Below, in pieces: positions 7,757 to 14,146 of a stretch of 15,449 nt of DNA. This DNA comes from JBBEDC01 sp040881505 (lineage in GTDB: Bacteria; Patescibacteriota; Andersenbacteria; UBA10190): assembly GCA_040881505.1 (NCBI GenBank), contig JBBEDC010000046.1:1-15449 (forward strand), read 5' to 3'. A model generated the notes under the pieces. It searched no databases, had not been told where the DNA came from, and was given only the letters and a program-made list of their open reading frames with translations. Each line of letters opens with the position of its first letter. The first letter of the stretch is position 1. The translations under genes and the position numbers were made by a program.

Positions 7757-8026
7757 GGGGGTAATGAGACCCAGGGCAACCGCATGAACCCATGGGATAG
7801 GCGCTCTAGCGGCAAAGGAGTATGGTTAGAGTGTTCAAACATAAACATTTTACCTATGAAGCAAACAGAGTCGGGCTCCCTTTTGGAGTATTTTCGCATA
7901 CTTCCCGTTCGCGTCGGGAACATCAAGATATAAAAGGCATCTTCTTGTCGATATTATTTTCATTGATGGCTAAGTTTCATGCGAATGCCCTGATATGCGG
8001 TTGGTGTAGCAGTATTAATTGGCCTT

Positions 8027-8048
8027 ATTGAGCAAAGTATGTATTAAT
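8027..8048 (+). repeat. Copy C of the repeated module, promoter-like, before the second 99-residue gene
   Basis: This is the second instance of the 22-base repeat, 292 bases from copy B. Its TATTAA at 8042-8047 lies exactly 7 bases before the ATG at 8055, the same distance as the TATACT/TATAGT boxes elsewhere in the window, so it is probably the -10 element of a leaderless transcript. The AAGGA at 8049-8053 is too close to the ATG to act as a normal ribosome binding site. Confidence 0.55.
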
Positions 8049-8054
8049 AAGGAT

Positions 8055-8354
8055 ATGTTAGTTGATAGTATACTTTATCTAATTGGAAAAAATCCGGAAT
8101 TCTATGGCGATCGAGACAAATGGTCGGCAATAATTGTTTGGATGTTTTATCAACTGCCCCCGATTCTGGCAGCAGTGTTCTTTATTACTCCCTGGACTGT
8201 GCTCTGGTGGAAGAAGAAAAAGATTACGCGCCAGGTTGTTGTAAAAACTACCATCTTTAGCTTCATACTTGGCTGCGTTGGCTATTTAGCCCCACCGTAT
8301 ATTCTAGAGTTTATTGGTGGTATTGGCTTACGCCAGCTTTACGGAACATTCTGA
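8055..8354 (+). CDS. 99-residue two-helix membrane protein, paralogue 2
   Basis: A paralogue of the gene at 7401, starting MLVDSILYLIGKNPE. It keeps the charged N-terminal part with DRDKW (19-23), the first membrane segment PPILAAVFFITPWTVLWW (35-52), a basic turn WKKKKITRQ (52-60) and a second hydrophobic segment (about 63-87). Function is unknown. I took the ATG at 8055, not an in-frame start at 8019, because only this start aligns with paralogue 1 and has the -10-like box 7 bases upstream. The stop is followed after two bases by the ATG of the secreted hydrolase, so the two genes are almost surely co-transcribed. A helper, export or immunity role for the hydrolase is possible, but only from position. 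Confidence 0.75.
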   Translation: MLVDSILYLIGKNPEFYGDRDKWSAIIVWMFYQLPPILAAVFFITPWTVLWWKKKKITRQVVVKTTIFSFILGCVGYLAPPYILEFIGGIGLRQLYGTF

Positions 8355-8356
8355 CT

Positions 8357-11300
8357 ATGAAAGTATATGTTGCCCTTCTCGCATTTCTAGGGGTTCTTTG
8401 GTGCGCTCTTTCACAACAAGTTTCTGCTGATACTTCTCCGGTCACTGATGACCTCTTCGATGTTTCCCAAGGCGTTCTTGTGAGAGACTTCAGCCCCGCC
8501 CCTCTTGATAGCCGCACCGACATCCGCAATCTTTTTGGCGGTTCCTTCGGATCAGTGGAAATTGGTAATACCTTCTTCCGTGATCACCGACCCGCTGGCA
8601 CCGTTCACAGCGTGGAATGGGTTACCCCCACACCTGTTAGGCTTTCCCGCGTTGTTATCTTTGGCTATCATGGCGCAGCGCCCTTCGATGCCAATGTACG
8701 CGGCATTCGTACCTTGCGCCTCTATGCCGCCGCTCCCGGCGAGCCTATGCAGCTGTTGCACGAATTTTCCCCCAGCAACCCGTATGGTGGCGGAGCGCTT
8801 GGGTATGAGCTGACGCATGAGATAACGCTCGATAACATTGTGGGTCAGCGCTTCAGAGCCGAGTTTGTTCAGTTTGGTGACAGCCGTCCTACGGCCTCCG
8901 GTCCGATGGTGGTGGAAATTGACGGATTCGGCGAGGCACTGCCCGCGCTGGAGCTTCCTCCTCCCGCATCTGACGACTTGTGGGATATCACCCAAGGCAC
9001 TACTATCACTGCCCACAGCGGCGTCATTGCTCAACATGGAGGAGGCGACATCCGCGACATGTTTGGAGGAACCTTTTGGGCATATGAACCTGACCACGGC
9101 AAGACAGATTTCCGCGATGATAAGCCGGCCGGCTTTGTTCATTTCGTCGAGTGGCGTACTCCAGAACCCATTACGCTCGAACGTTTTCATCTCCTGGCCG
9201 ACCACGACTTTTTTGACCGGGGAAATCCAGATGGAATGCGAGACGCTAGCTCTCGTGGCTTTCGTCGTTTTACCCTCTTGGTCAAGGACACCTCCGGCGC
9301 CTGGCAGGAGATCTATACCCACACTCCTCCTAATCCTTACGGCCAAGGCCCAATTCCGTACCTCAACAAATTGGCCTTGGATGTAGATGTGACAGATATA
9401 GTTGCCCAGGAATTCCGCGCAGAATTTGAGCAGTTTGGAGACATCTACCCCTTCGCTCGTGGCCCGCGCATCGAGGAACTCGATGGGTTTGGGTCGGTAG
9501 TATCCGAGACTCAACGAGATCCCATTGTTATTGTTCCTGGCCTTCTTGCTTCCTTTAATCGAAAGTTGTTCATGGAAGGAAAAGAGGGTGGAACCTGGCG
9601 ATTCCCGTACGGCGGGAATGTCTATTATGGTCTAGAAAAACGGTTGGATCTTGAAAATTATCCCGATGAGGATGTTTATATTGCGTATTACGATTGGCGC
9701 AAACCTGTGAAAACTACCGCGGTTGAGTATTTTGCTCCAATAATTGAAGAAGCAAAACAAAAAACAGGCAAAGTGGATGTCATTGCACATAGCATGGGTG
9801 GTCTCGTAGTGCGCGAATATCTTCAAAAAGAAGGATACACAGGCAATGAAATCGACCAGTTGATATTACTTGGAACTCCAAATGAAGGTGCAGTAGATGC
9901 ATATGTAGCATGGGAAGGTGGAATCTTTCCTGAGAGGTGGAGTTTCCCCATAGTAAGACATGCTCGAAATATTGAGACTGCGATGAATAAAGATAGAAGT
10001 GCAGGCCCGCTTCCTCGCCCTCTTTCTTTTCGCAAATTCTTCCCTTCACTTCCTGACCTTATTCCAACCACTCCTTTTCTTGAACAAGATGAGAAGGAAG
10101 ATTTTCTTCCTGGAAGCGTAACCAATACATTAGCACCTGATTTGGCCTCAACGGTTGATAACGTATTTACTGCTGTTAATAAAATAACTGCCTTAGCCGG
10201 GACAAACCTTCCGACTATGCAGAAAATCACACTAAGCAATGATCCAAGAACTCCAACAGATATGCAATTAGAAAGATGGCGAGATGGACTCCCGGTCGTT
10301 GATCCTCCTCCATATGACTCCCTTGAAGGTGACGAAACTGTATTGCTTTCAAGTGCTCTTTTAGGAAGCCATCCAATCCTTATTCCTGGCGTAAGCCATT
10401 CGGATCTTCCTAGTAAAGCCCAAGACCAAATTATTGATGCCCTGGGGATAGAAAGTGTGACGGATGTGCGATTTGAGTACACACCACCAAAGTCTATTAC
10501 TACAATTTTTGCCTTGTCTCCAGTTGATATTGAGATAGTTGGGCCGAATGATGAGAAGCTTTCGTATGGCCGAAATGATTTTGGAGAGAACGCTGATATT
10601 GATGGCGACCCCTTAGATCCGGACGATTCAACATATGTTACTCTTCTTAATGTCCCTGAAGGCACATACACAGTTCGCCTCCTAGGAACAGGTGAAGGAG
10701 AGTTTACAGTTGTAACGGGATATGACGACAGTGGAAGTTCGACTACCTCAAAGTATACTGACGTAATATCTCTTGGTGAGAAATATCAATACACTTTTGA
10801 AATTTCTGACGGCAAACTCATCCCTCCCGCGGAACATGCAGTTCAGAATGAAATTGGTCTCTTTATTGAGTCTCAGACATCTGAGACTGATGATACAAAA
10901 AAAGCGGGACCTAAAGGCGCTTGTTGTCCTGGGCCAGACGAAGAGCGAGCCTCAACTCAGGCGCGATCTGTTGGTCGAGTAGCGGGCGTAATTATACAAC
11001 CGCCAGCCTGTACGCTCCTGCCGTCACTACGCTCGGCTTTTCGTGATGTGTTTGGAAGGGATATGTCTGGTATTGAGCATGACTATTGGAGTTATCGATT
11101 AAAGCGTGGCGATAAGCAAACCGAAAAGACGTTAGTTGGTGCGCTCCAGTGGTTTAAAAACCGAGGAGTCTCATATGACGCCAGTCTTACACAAAACCCC
11201 ACCATCACAGCACGATGCTTAAATAGTTCTCTTGTTTCCAATATTAACCAACTTTTCCGCCAAGCATTCGGACGCAACCCAACTGCAATCGAACATCAAT

Positions 11301-11383
11301 ATTGGCTTATGCGTATTGAGAACGGCGAGAAAACAACCACCCAGGCGCTACTAGGAGCCATGCAGTGGCAGGCATCACGCTAG
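8357..11383 (+). CDS. Secreted multidomain alpha/beta-hydrolase (lipase/acyltransferase-like)
   Basis: A 1008-residue exported protein. Residues 1-24 form a signal peptide ending VSA, with likely cleavage before D25. Two homologous domains follow (about 32-192 and 206-379). The hydrolase domain (about 388-690) opens with DPIVIVPGLLASF, has the nucleophile elbow IAHSMGG with S479, GTPNEGA (506-512), and the probable acid and base of the triad, D659 (EGDETV) and H681 (GVSHSDL). This resembles PGAP1/LCAT-type lipases. A beta-rich domain (about 700-820) and a spacer with CC at 856-857 precede two C-terminal repeats (885-934, 954-1006). It should cleave or transfer an acyl ester outside the cell; the substrate is unknown. 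It starts two bases after the previous stop. Base composition changes sharply near the start of the hydrolase domain. Confidence 0.82.
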   Translation: MKVYVALLAFLGVLWCALSQQVSADTSPVTDDLFDVSQGVLVRDFSPAPLDSRTDIRNLFGGSFGSVEIGNTFFRDHRPAGTVHSVEWVTPTPVRLSRVVIFGYHGAAPFDANVRGIRTLRLYAAAPGEPMQLLHEFSPSNPYGGGALGYELTHEITLDNIVGQRFRAEFVQFGDSRPTASGPMVVEIDGFGEALPALELPPPASDDLWDITQGTTITAHSGVIAQHGGGDIRDMFGGTFWAYEPDHGKTDFRDDKPAGFVHFVEWRTPEPITLERFHLLADHDFFDRGNPDGMRDASSRGFRRFTLLVKDTSGAWQEIYTHTPPNPYGQGPIPYLNKLALDVDVTDIVAQEFRAEFEQFGDIYPFARGPRIEELDGFGSVVSETQRDPIVIVPGLLASFNRKLFMEGKEGGTWRFPYGGNVYYGLEKRLDLENYPDEDVYIAYYDWRKPVKTTAVEYFAPIIEEAKQKTGKVDVIAHSMGGLVVREYLQKEGYTGNEIDQLILLGTPNEGAVDAYVAWEGGIFPERWSFPIVRHARNIETAMNKDRSAGPLPRPLSFRKFFPSLPDLIPTTPFLEQDEKEDFLPGSVTNTLAPDLASTVDNVFTAVNKITALAGTNLPTMQKITLSNDPRTPTDMQLERWRDGLPVVDPPPYDSLEGDETVLLSSALLGSHPILIPGVSHSDLPSKAQDQIIDALGIESVTDVRFEYTPPKSITTIFALSPVDIEIVGPNDEKLSYGRNDFGENADIDGDPLDPDDSTYVTLLNVPEGTYTVRLLGTGEGEFTVVTGYDDSGSSTTSKYTDVISLGEKYQYTFEISDGKLIPPAEHAVQNEIGLFIESQTSETDDTKKAGPKGACCPGPDEERASTQARSVGRVAGVIIQPPACTLLPSLRSAFRDVFGRDMSGIEHDYWSYRLKRGDKQTEKTLVGALQWFKNRGVSYDASLTQNPTITARCLNSSLVSNINQLFRQAFGRNPTAIEHQYWLMRIENGEKTTTQALLGAMQWQASR
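8450..9493 (+). repeat. Internal duplication: two N-terminal repeat domains of the hydrolase
   Basis: Residues 32-192 and 206-379 of the hydrolase share a run of landmarks in the same order: DLFDVSQG/DLWDITQG, DIRNLFGG/DIRDMFGG, FRDHRPAG/FRDDKPAG, VEWVTP/VEWRTP, NPYGGG/NPYGQG, RFRAEFVQFGD/EFRAEFEQFGD and IDGFG/LDGFG. The layout suggests beta-sandwich, discoidin (F5/8 type C)-like binding domains, perhaps for glycans or surface polymers. The fold is an inference; the duplication is plain. Confidence 0.8.
11009..11374 (+). repeat. C-terminal pair of DUF4214-like repeats in the hydrolase
   Basis: Residues 885-934 and 954-1006 both read L...FR..FGR....IEH.YW..R...G....T..L.GA.QW, each preceded by a cysteine (C885 region and C954). 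This resembles DUF4214 repeats, which occur in secreted and S-layer-like proteins. A surface attachment or calcium-binding role is conceivable but not shown. Confidence 0.6.
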
Positions 11384-11398
11384 ATATACGGAACGGAG

Positions 11399-11404
11399 TA
11401 TACT
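11399..11404 (+). promoter_or_regulatory. -10 box of a leaderless-type promoter before the GT4 gene at 11412
   Basis: TATACT ends 7 bases before the ATG at 11412. No good -35 is seen 16-18 bases upstream. The box overlaps one arm of a perfect 5-base inverted repeat, TATAC at 11385-11389 and GTATA at 11398-11402 with 8 bases between, which could be an operator or chance. Confidence 0.5.
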
Positions 11405-11411
11405 TACAGAT

Positions 11412-12629
11412 ATGAAGCTACTCTTTTTGAGCGGGCATTATCCACCCAATACGACTGGCGGTGGGGAGATTTCTACCCATTTAATAGCTCGTGGATTAGT
11501 TCAAGCAGGACATGAAGTCCATGTTGTATGCGAGGGTGAGCGAAAGGAAGAACAGGAGTTGGATGGCGTACATATTACCCGGATTCCTCTCGGACTTACC
11601 GCTAAGCCCTTATTCGAACAAAGAGCATCCAAGGCAATCGCAACAAAACTAGTTAAGGAAATAGAACTATCGAACTACGACACTATTCACGCCCATGACT
11701 TTCGATCAGCACTTGTTGTATCAGAAATCGATCATCCACGAAAAGTAGTTACAGTTCGAGATTACGCTCAGATAGCAGGGGATACGAATCACTTTCTAGC
11801 TTCCGGCGAAATCCCAACTGATCCCTTTTCAAAGAAAACTATATGGCAGTCGCATCGCATACAGGAAGCTTCCTTCCCTCGTAACATACTTCGGTTCTGG
11901 CAGTATGCGTATAACATCGGGTACCGGCGCGAAGCGTTTAAAGAAATTAAAAATCACATATATATCTCACATGCCCAATTAGATGAGATATCTAAGTTTC
12001 AAGATCTGACACATCACCTCACCTCGGTGATTTACAACCCAATTGCGCCTGAATATCTATCTGAACCGATCAAAGAGGGTGAGGCTGCCCAAGTCCTCTA
12101 TATCGGTCGTGTAGAGGATTATAAAGGAGTTCGAGTGTTACTCAGTATATGGGCGAATGTAATAAAAGCTGTTCCCCAAGCTCACCTCGTTATCGTAGGC
12201 AAAGGAGCTCAAAAAGAAGCGTACGAACGATATGTGGCAGCGCGCGGACTACAATATTCCGTAACATTCGAAGACGCTATTGCTCACCGGCAAATAATGC
12301 AAACATATGATAAAGCATCTATCGTTATCGCACCGCACATATGGATCGAACCGTTCGGCCGTACCGTTATCGAGGGCATGTCTCGCGGTAAAATTACGAT
12401 TAGCACAATGCGAGGCGGTCCGGCAGAAATAATTCAGGATGGAGCAACAGGCTTTTTGTGCGAGCCGGGCGTGCCGGAATCACTTGAGCGTGCCTTGATC
12501 CACGCTTTGACACTAGATCGTTACGCGCGCAGGGACATTCAACGATCTGCCCATGAATGGATAGCAAGCAACCTCAGTATTTCAAAGATTGCCTCTCAGT
12601 ACGAGAACTTTTATCAGCAGTTGCGTTAG
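11412..12629 (+). CDS. GT4 family glycosyltransferase
   Basis: A 405-residue GT-B glycosyltransferase starting MKLLFLSGHYPP with the glycine-rich loop NTTGGGEISTHL (13-24). The donor domain includes VLYIGRVEDYKGVRVLL (228-244), VIVGKG (260-265) and an intact EX7E motif with E313 and E321 (WIEPFGRTVIEGM), followed by GGPAEIIQDGATGFL (335-349). The WIEPFGR version of the motif differs from the three tandem GT4 enzymes, which marks this as a different subgroup. No membrane segment is seen; it should act at the inner face of the membrane. It has its own leaderless-type promoter, so it need not depend on the hydrolase gene. Its stop codon overlaps that of the convergent GT9 gene by 3 bases within a 4-base overlap. 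Confidence 0.87.
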   Translation: MKLLFLSGHYPPNTTGGGEISTHLIARGLVQAGHEVHVVCEGERKEEQELDGVHITRIPLGLTAKPLFEQRASKAIATKLVKEIELSNYDTIHAHDFRSALVVSEIDHPRKVVTVRDYAQIAGDTNHFLASGEIPTDPFSKKTIWQSHRIQEASFPRNILRFWQYAYNIGYRREAFKEIKNHIYISHAQLDEISKFQDLTHHLTSVIYNPIAPEYLSEPIKEGEAAQVLYIGRVEDYKGVRVLLSIWANVIKAVPQAHLVIVGKGAQKEAYERYVAARGLQYSVTFEDAIAHRQIMQTYDKASIVIAPHIWIEPFGRTVIEGMSRGKITISTMRGGPAEIIQDGATGFLCEPGVPESLERALIHALTLDRYARRDIQRSAHEWIASNLSISKIASQYENFYQQLR

Positions 12630-13687
12630 CTGTTTGATTGAATTGTTTCAAGCACCAACTCCGGCGTAATTTCAAGCATAGTCGGATGAGACGTCTCCCC
12701 AATATCGTAGTTGGTCTCCGTAGCATATACAGGGGTGGTGCCTGCAGCACGAATGACAATACTCTTATCTCCTCGAGGCCCGGTCTTCTTCTCGTCTGTC
12801 GGGCCATATAGCCCAAACACGGGCGTTCCAACTGCGGCTGCCAGATGCATAATCCCTGAGTCATTTGTTAATAGATAGGAACTTTGTTGAAGAATAGCTG
12901 CTGTAGTAAGTAGTGGGGTTGATACATTTGTAATATTGGGAAGTCCAATCAACTGATGAAGCTGTTCCTTCTGATCTTCTTCATCGGGCCCTCCTAGAAG
13001 GAGAATATGAACGTTCTGTTCATTGATAAGGGTCCGGGCTACCGCTGCGAAACGATCAAGCGGCCAGCGCTTCCAGAGAAAGGCAGGGGCTGACCCGGCA
13101 TGAATAGCGACCAGCTTTCTGTCACTTGGAATGTCCTGTGATGACAGATACTCCTGTGCCTTCGTTACGTGCTCGGCCGGTACATTAAAATGATAAGACT
13201 TTCCCCACGATTTTTGAGTTGGCACCTCAAGCGGCTCAAGTAATCGGAGGTTTTGTTCAATGTCATGTAGATCAGGGTCTTCAGTAATAGCGTGCGTGAG
13301 TAAAAAACCACTTTCCGATCGTCCCTGAAACAGGTACGCGTTTCCAATCCGAGTCGGCACTCCTGCGAGAAAAAGATACGTAGCGCTTTTTACAAGTTGC
13401 CCCGGGGATAAAACGATGCCCGTATCAAATCGGTGACGGGCGAGCTTCCAGCTCATCCGCATGTGCTCCGCTGGAGAAGCTTTAATAGGGGCCTCAATTA
13501 CCGAATCAATGTATGAGCAGCTTTCAGCAATGGCTTTCGTGCCTCGAGGTGCTACCCACACGGTTACGCGGGCCTGCGGATTCGCTTTTTTGAACGCCTC
13601 AATTGTCGGTAGCTGCATTAAGAGGTTTCCAATGCCTGATAGGGCTAGGAATATCACGTTTTTGCTCTTATGTTCGTTTGTTGCCAT
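12626..13687 (-). CDS. GT9 family glycosyltransferase (heptosyltransferase-like)
   Basis: A 353-residue protein with the GT9 pattern. The N-terminal motif reads SGIGNLLMQLPTIEAFKKANP (17-37 region), the middle has AIHAGSAP (194-201) followed by LWKRWPLDRFAAVA (204-217), and the donor-site block is TNDSGIMHLAAAVGTPVFG (274-292) followed by YGPTD. GT9 includes the ADP-heptose:LPS heptosyltransferases WaaC and WaaF, but many members outside LPS producers use other sugars, so I do not assign a heptose substrate. The conserved GD of WaaC-type enzymes is GN here (N21). The gene is divergent from the orphan gene at 13736, with 48 bases between. A weak promoter match (TTGTTT, 17 bases, TACCGT) lies on the minus strand at 13697-13725. 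Confidence 0.85.
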   Translation of the reverse strand: MATNEHKSKNVIFLALSGIGNLLMQLPTIEAFKKANPQARVTVWVAPRGTKAIAESCSYIDSVIEAPIKASPAEHMRMSWKLARHRFDTGIVLSPGQLVKSATYLFLAGVPTRIGNAYLFQGRSESGFLLTHAITEDPDLHDIEQNLRLLEPLEVPTQKSWGKSYHFNVPAEHVTKAQEYLSSQDIPSDRKLVAIHAGSAPAFLWKRWPLDRFAAVARTLINEQNVHILLLGGPDEEDQKEQLHQLIGLPNITNVSTPLLTTAAILQQSSYLLTNDSGIMHLAAAVGTPVFGLYGPTDEKKTGPRGDKSIVIRAAGTTPVYATETNYDIGETSHPTMLEITPELVLETIQSNS

Positions 13688-13723
13688 ACTTTACGTACGG
13701 TAGTTCATTCCGCCACTACAAAC

Positions 13724-13731
13724 AAGGGAGG
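13724..13731 (+). promoter_or_regulatory. Strong Shine-Dalgarno sequence of the orphan gene
   Basis: AAGGGAGG ends 4 bases before the ATG at 13736. It is by far the best ribosome binding site in the window and fixes this ATG as the start, against an in-frame start at 13670 that would run back through the divergent GT9 gene. Confidence 0.75.
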
Positions 13732-13735
13732 CAGC

Positions 13736-14146
13736 ATGGCTCTGAAGACAGAACCCGAAGTATTGGCTAGCCGAATTTTTGGATGGGTGCAAAGGCAGGC
13801 CAAGAGCCAAGGCCTTACACACTACTACGTGCTTTTCAAAGGACTCCCACCCAACACTCAACGACAAATCAAGGACGTTCGGGAGAGTCTGGATGAGATG
13901 GAAACCGAGATAGATGACCGGGGGCGCAACTTGTCGCGTCGTATCTCGGAGGAGCGGGGGTACCTTTTGGAGGCCAATCTCAATATGGAATTCTATGAGA
14001 TTATGGCCAACGCCATCAGTGCCCTGTGGATGCACGTCAAGCGCCCCGACAAAGTGCCCTACGAAATGGTGGAGCTCTTCTGGGGATACATCGCCAAGGA
14101 CGATGCGCTGGTCAAGCTCTCACTCGAACAGCTCCGGGAGCAATGA
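13736..14146 (+). CDS. Hypothetical 136-residue helical protein, GC-rich orphan
   Basis: I do not recognise this protein. It begins MALKTEPEVLASRIFGWVQRQ, has no signal peptide or membrane segment, and appears mostly helical. A charged heptad-like section (about 41-75, rich in Glu, Asp and Arg) may form a coiled coil. The second half holds hydrophobic helices with several aromatic residues (ALWMHVK, VELFWGYIAKDD). The gene stands out: one 60-base block I counted (14041-14100) is 35/60 G+C against 26/60 in a GT4 block (6001-6060), it has a strong ribosome binding site unlike its neighbours, it runs against the flanking genes, and it has its own terminator. These traits suggest recent arrival or high expression. 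Function unknown; cytoplasmic. Confidence 0.75.
   Translation: MALKTEPEVLASRIFGWVQRQAKSQGLTHYYVLFKGLPPNTQRQIKDVRESLDEMETEIDDRGRNLSRRISEERGYLLEANLNMEFYEIMANAISALWMHVKRPDKVPYEMVELFWGYIAKDDALVKLSLEQLREQ

Larger units (their letters stand above)
7701..8054 (+). other. 354-base gap with an orphan copy of the repeated promoter module
   Basis: No convincing gene is found here. A second copy of the upstream module is at 7735-7756, followed at 7764 by an ATG that meets a stop after seven codons. An open frame at 7822-8031 (69 residues) has AAAGGAG only one base before its ATG and matches nothing I know. A 6-base-pair hairpin (TTCCCG/CGGGAA, 7902-7920) lacks a T tract. The best reading is a third gene unit that has decayed, or an untranslated RNA driven by the orphan promoter copy. 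Confidence 0.4.

Noticed and set aside
7902..7920. Hairpin TTCCCG/CGGGAA as a terminator
   Set aside because: The stem is real but no T tract follows on either strand and no gene ends just before it.
7822..8031. 69-residue frame in the gap between the two paralogues
   Set aside because: AAAGGAG is only one base from the ATG, the translation has no recognisable feature, and its end runs into the promoter module of the next gene.
8019..8054. Longer N terminus for the second 99-residue protein
   Set aside because: The 12 extra residues fall in the repeated promoter module and have no counterpart in paralogue 1.
8357..8428. Lipoprotein signal at Cys16 of the hydrolase
   Set aside because: The residues before the cysteine are VLW, which do not fit a lipobox; VSA before D25 is a normal signal peptidase I site.
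8552..9514. 320-codon open frame on the minus strand
   Set aside because: It lies fully antisense to the hydrolase's repeat domains, where high G+C removes stops from other frames; its translation shows no domain, and the plus strand has a clear duplicated protein pattern.
9823..10671. 282-codon open frame on the minus strand
   Set aside because: Antisense to the lipase core, which has a convincing catalytic triad; the minus translation is Ser/Pro-rich without motifs and is a codon-usage shadow.
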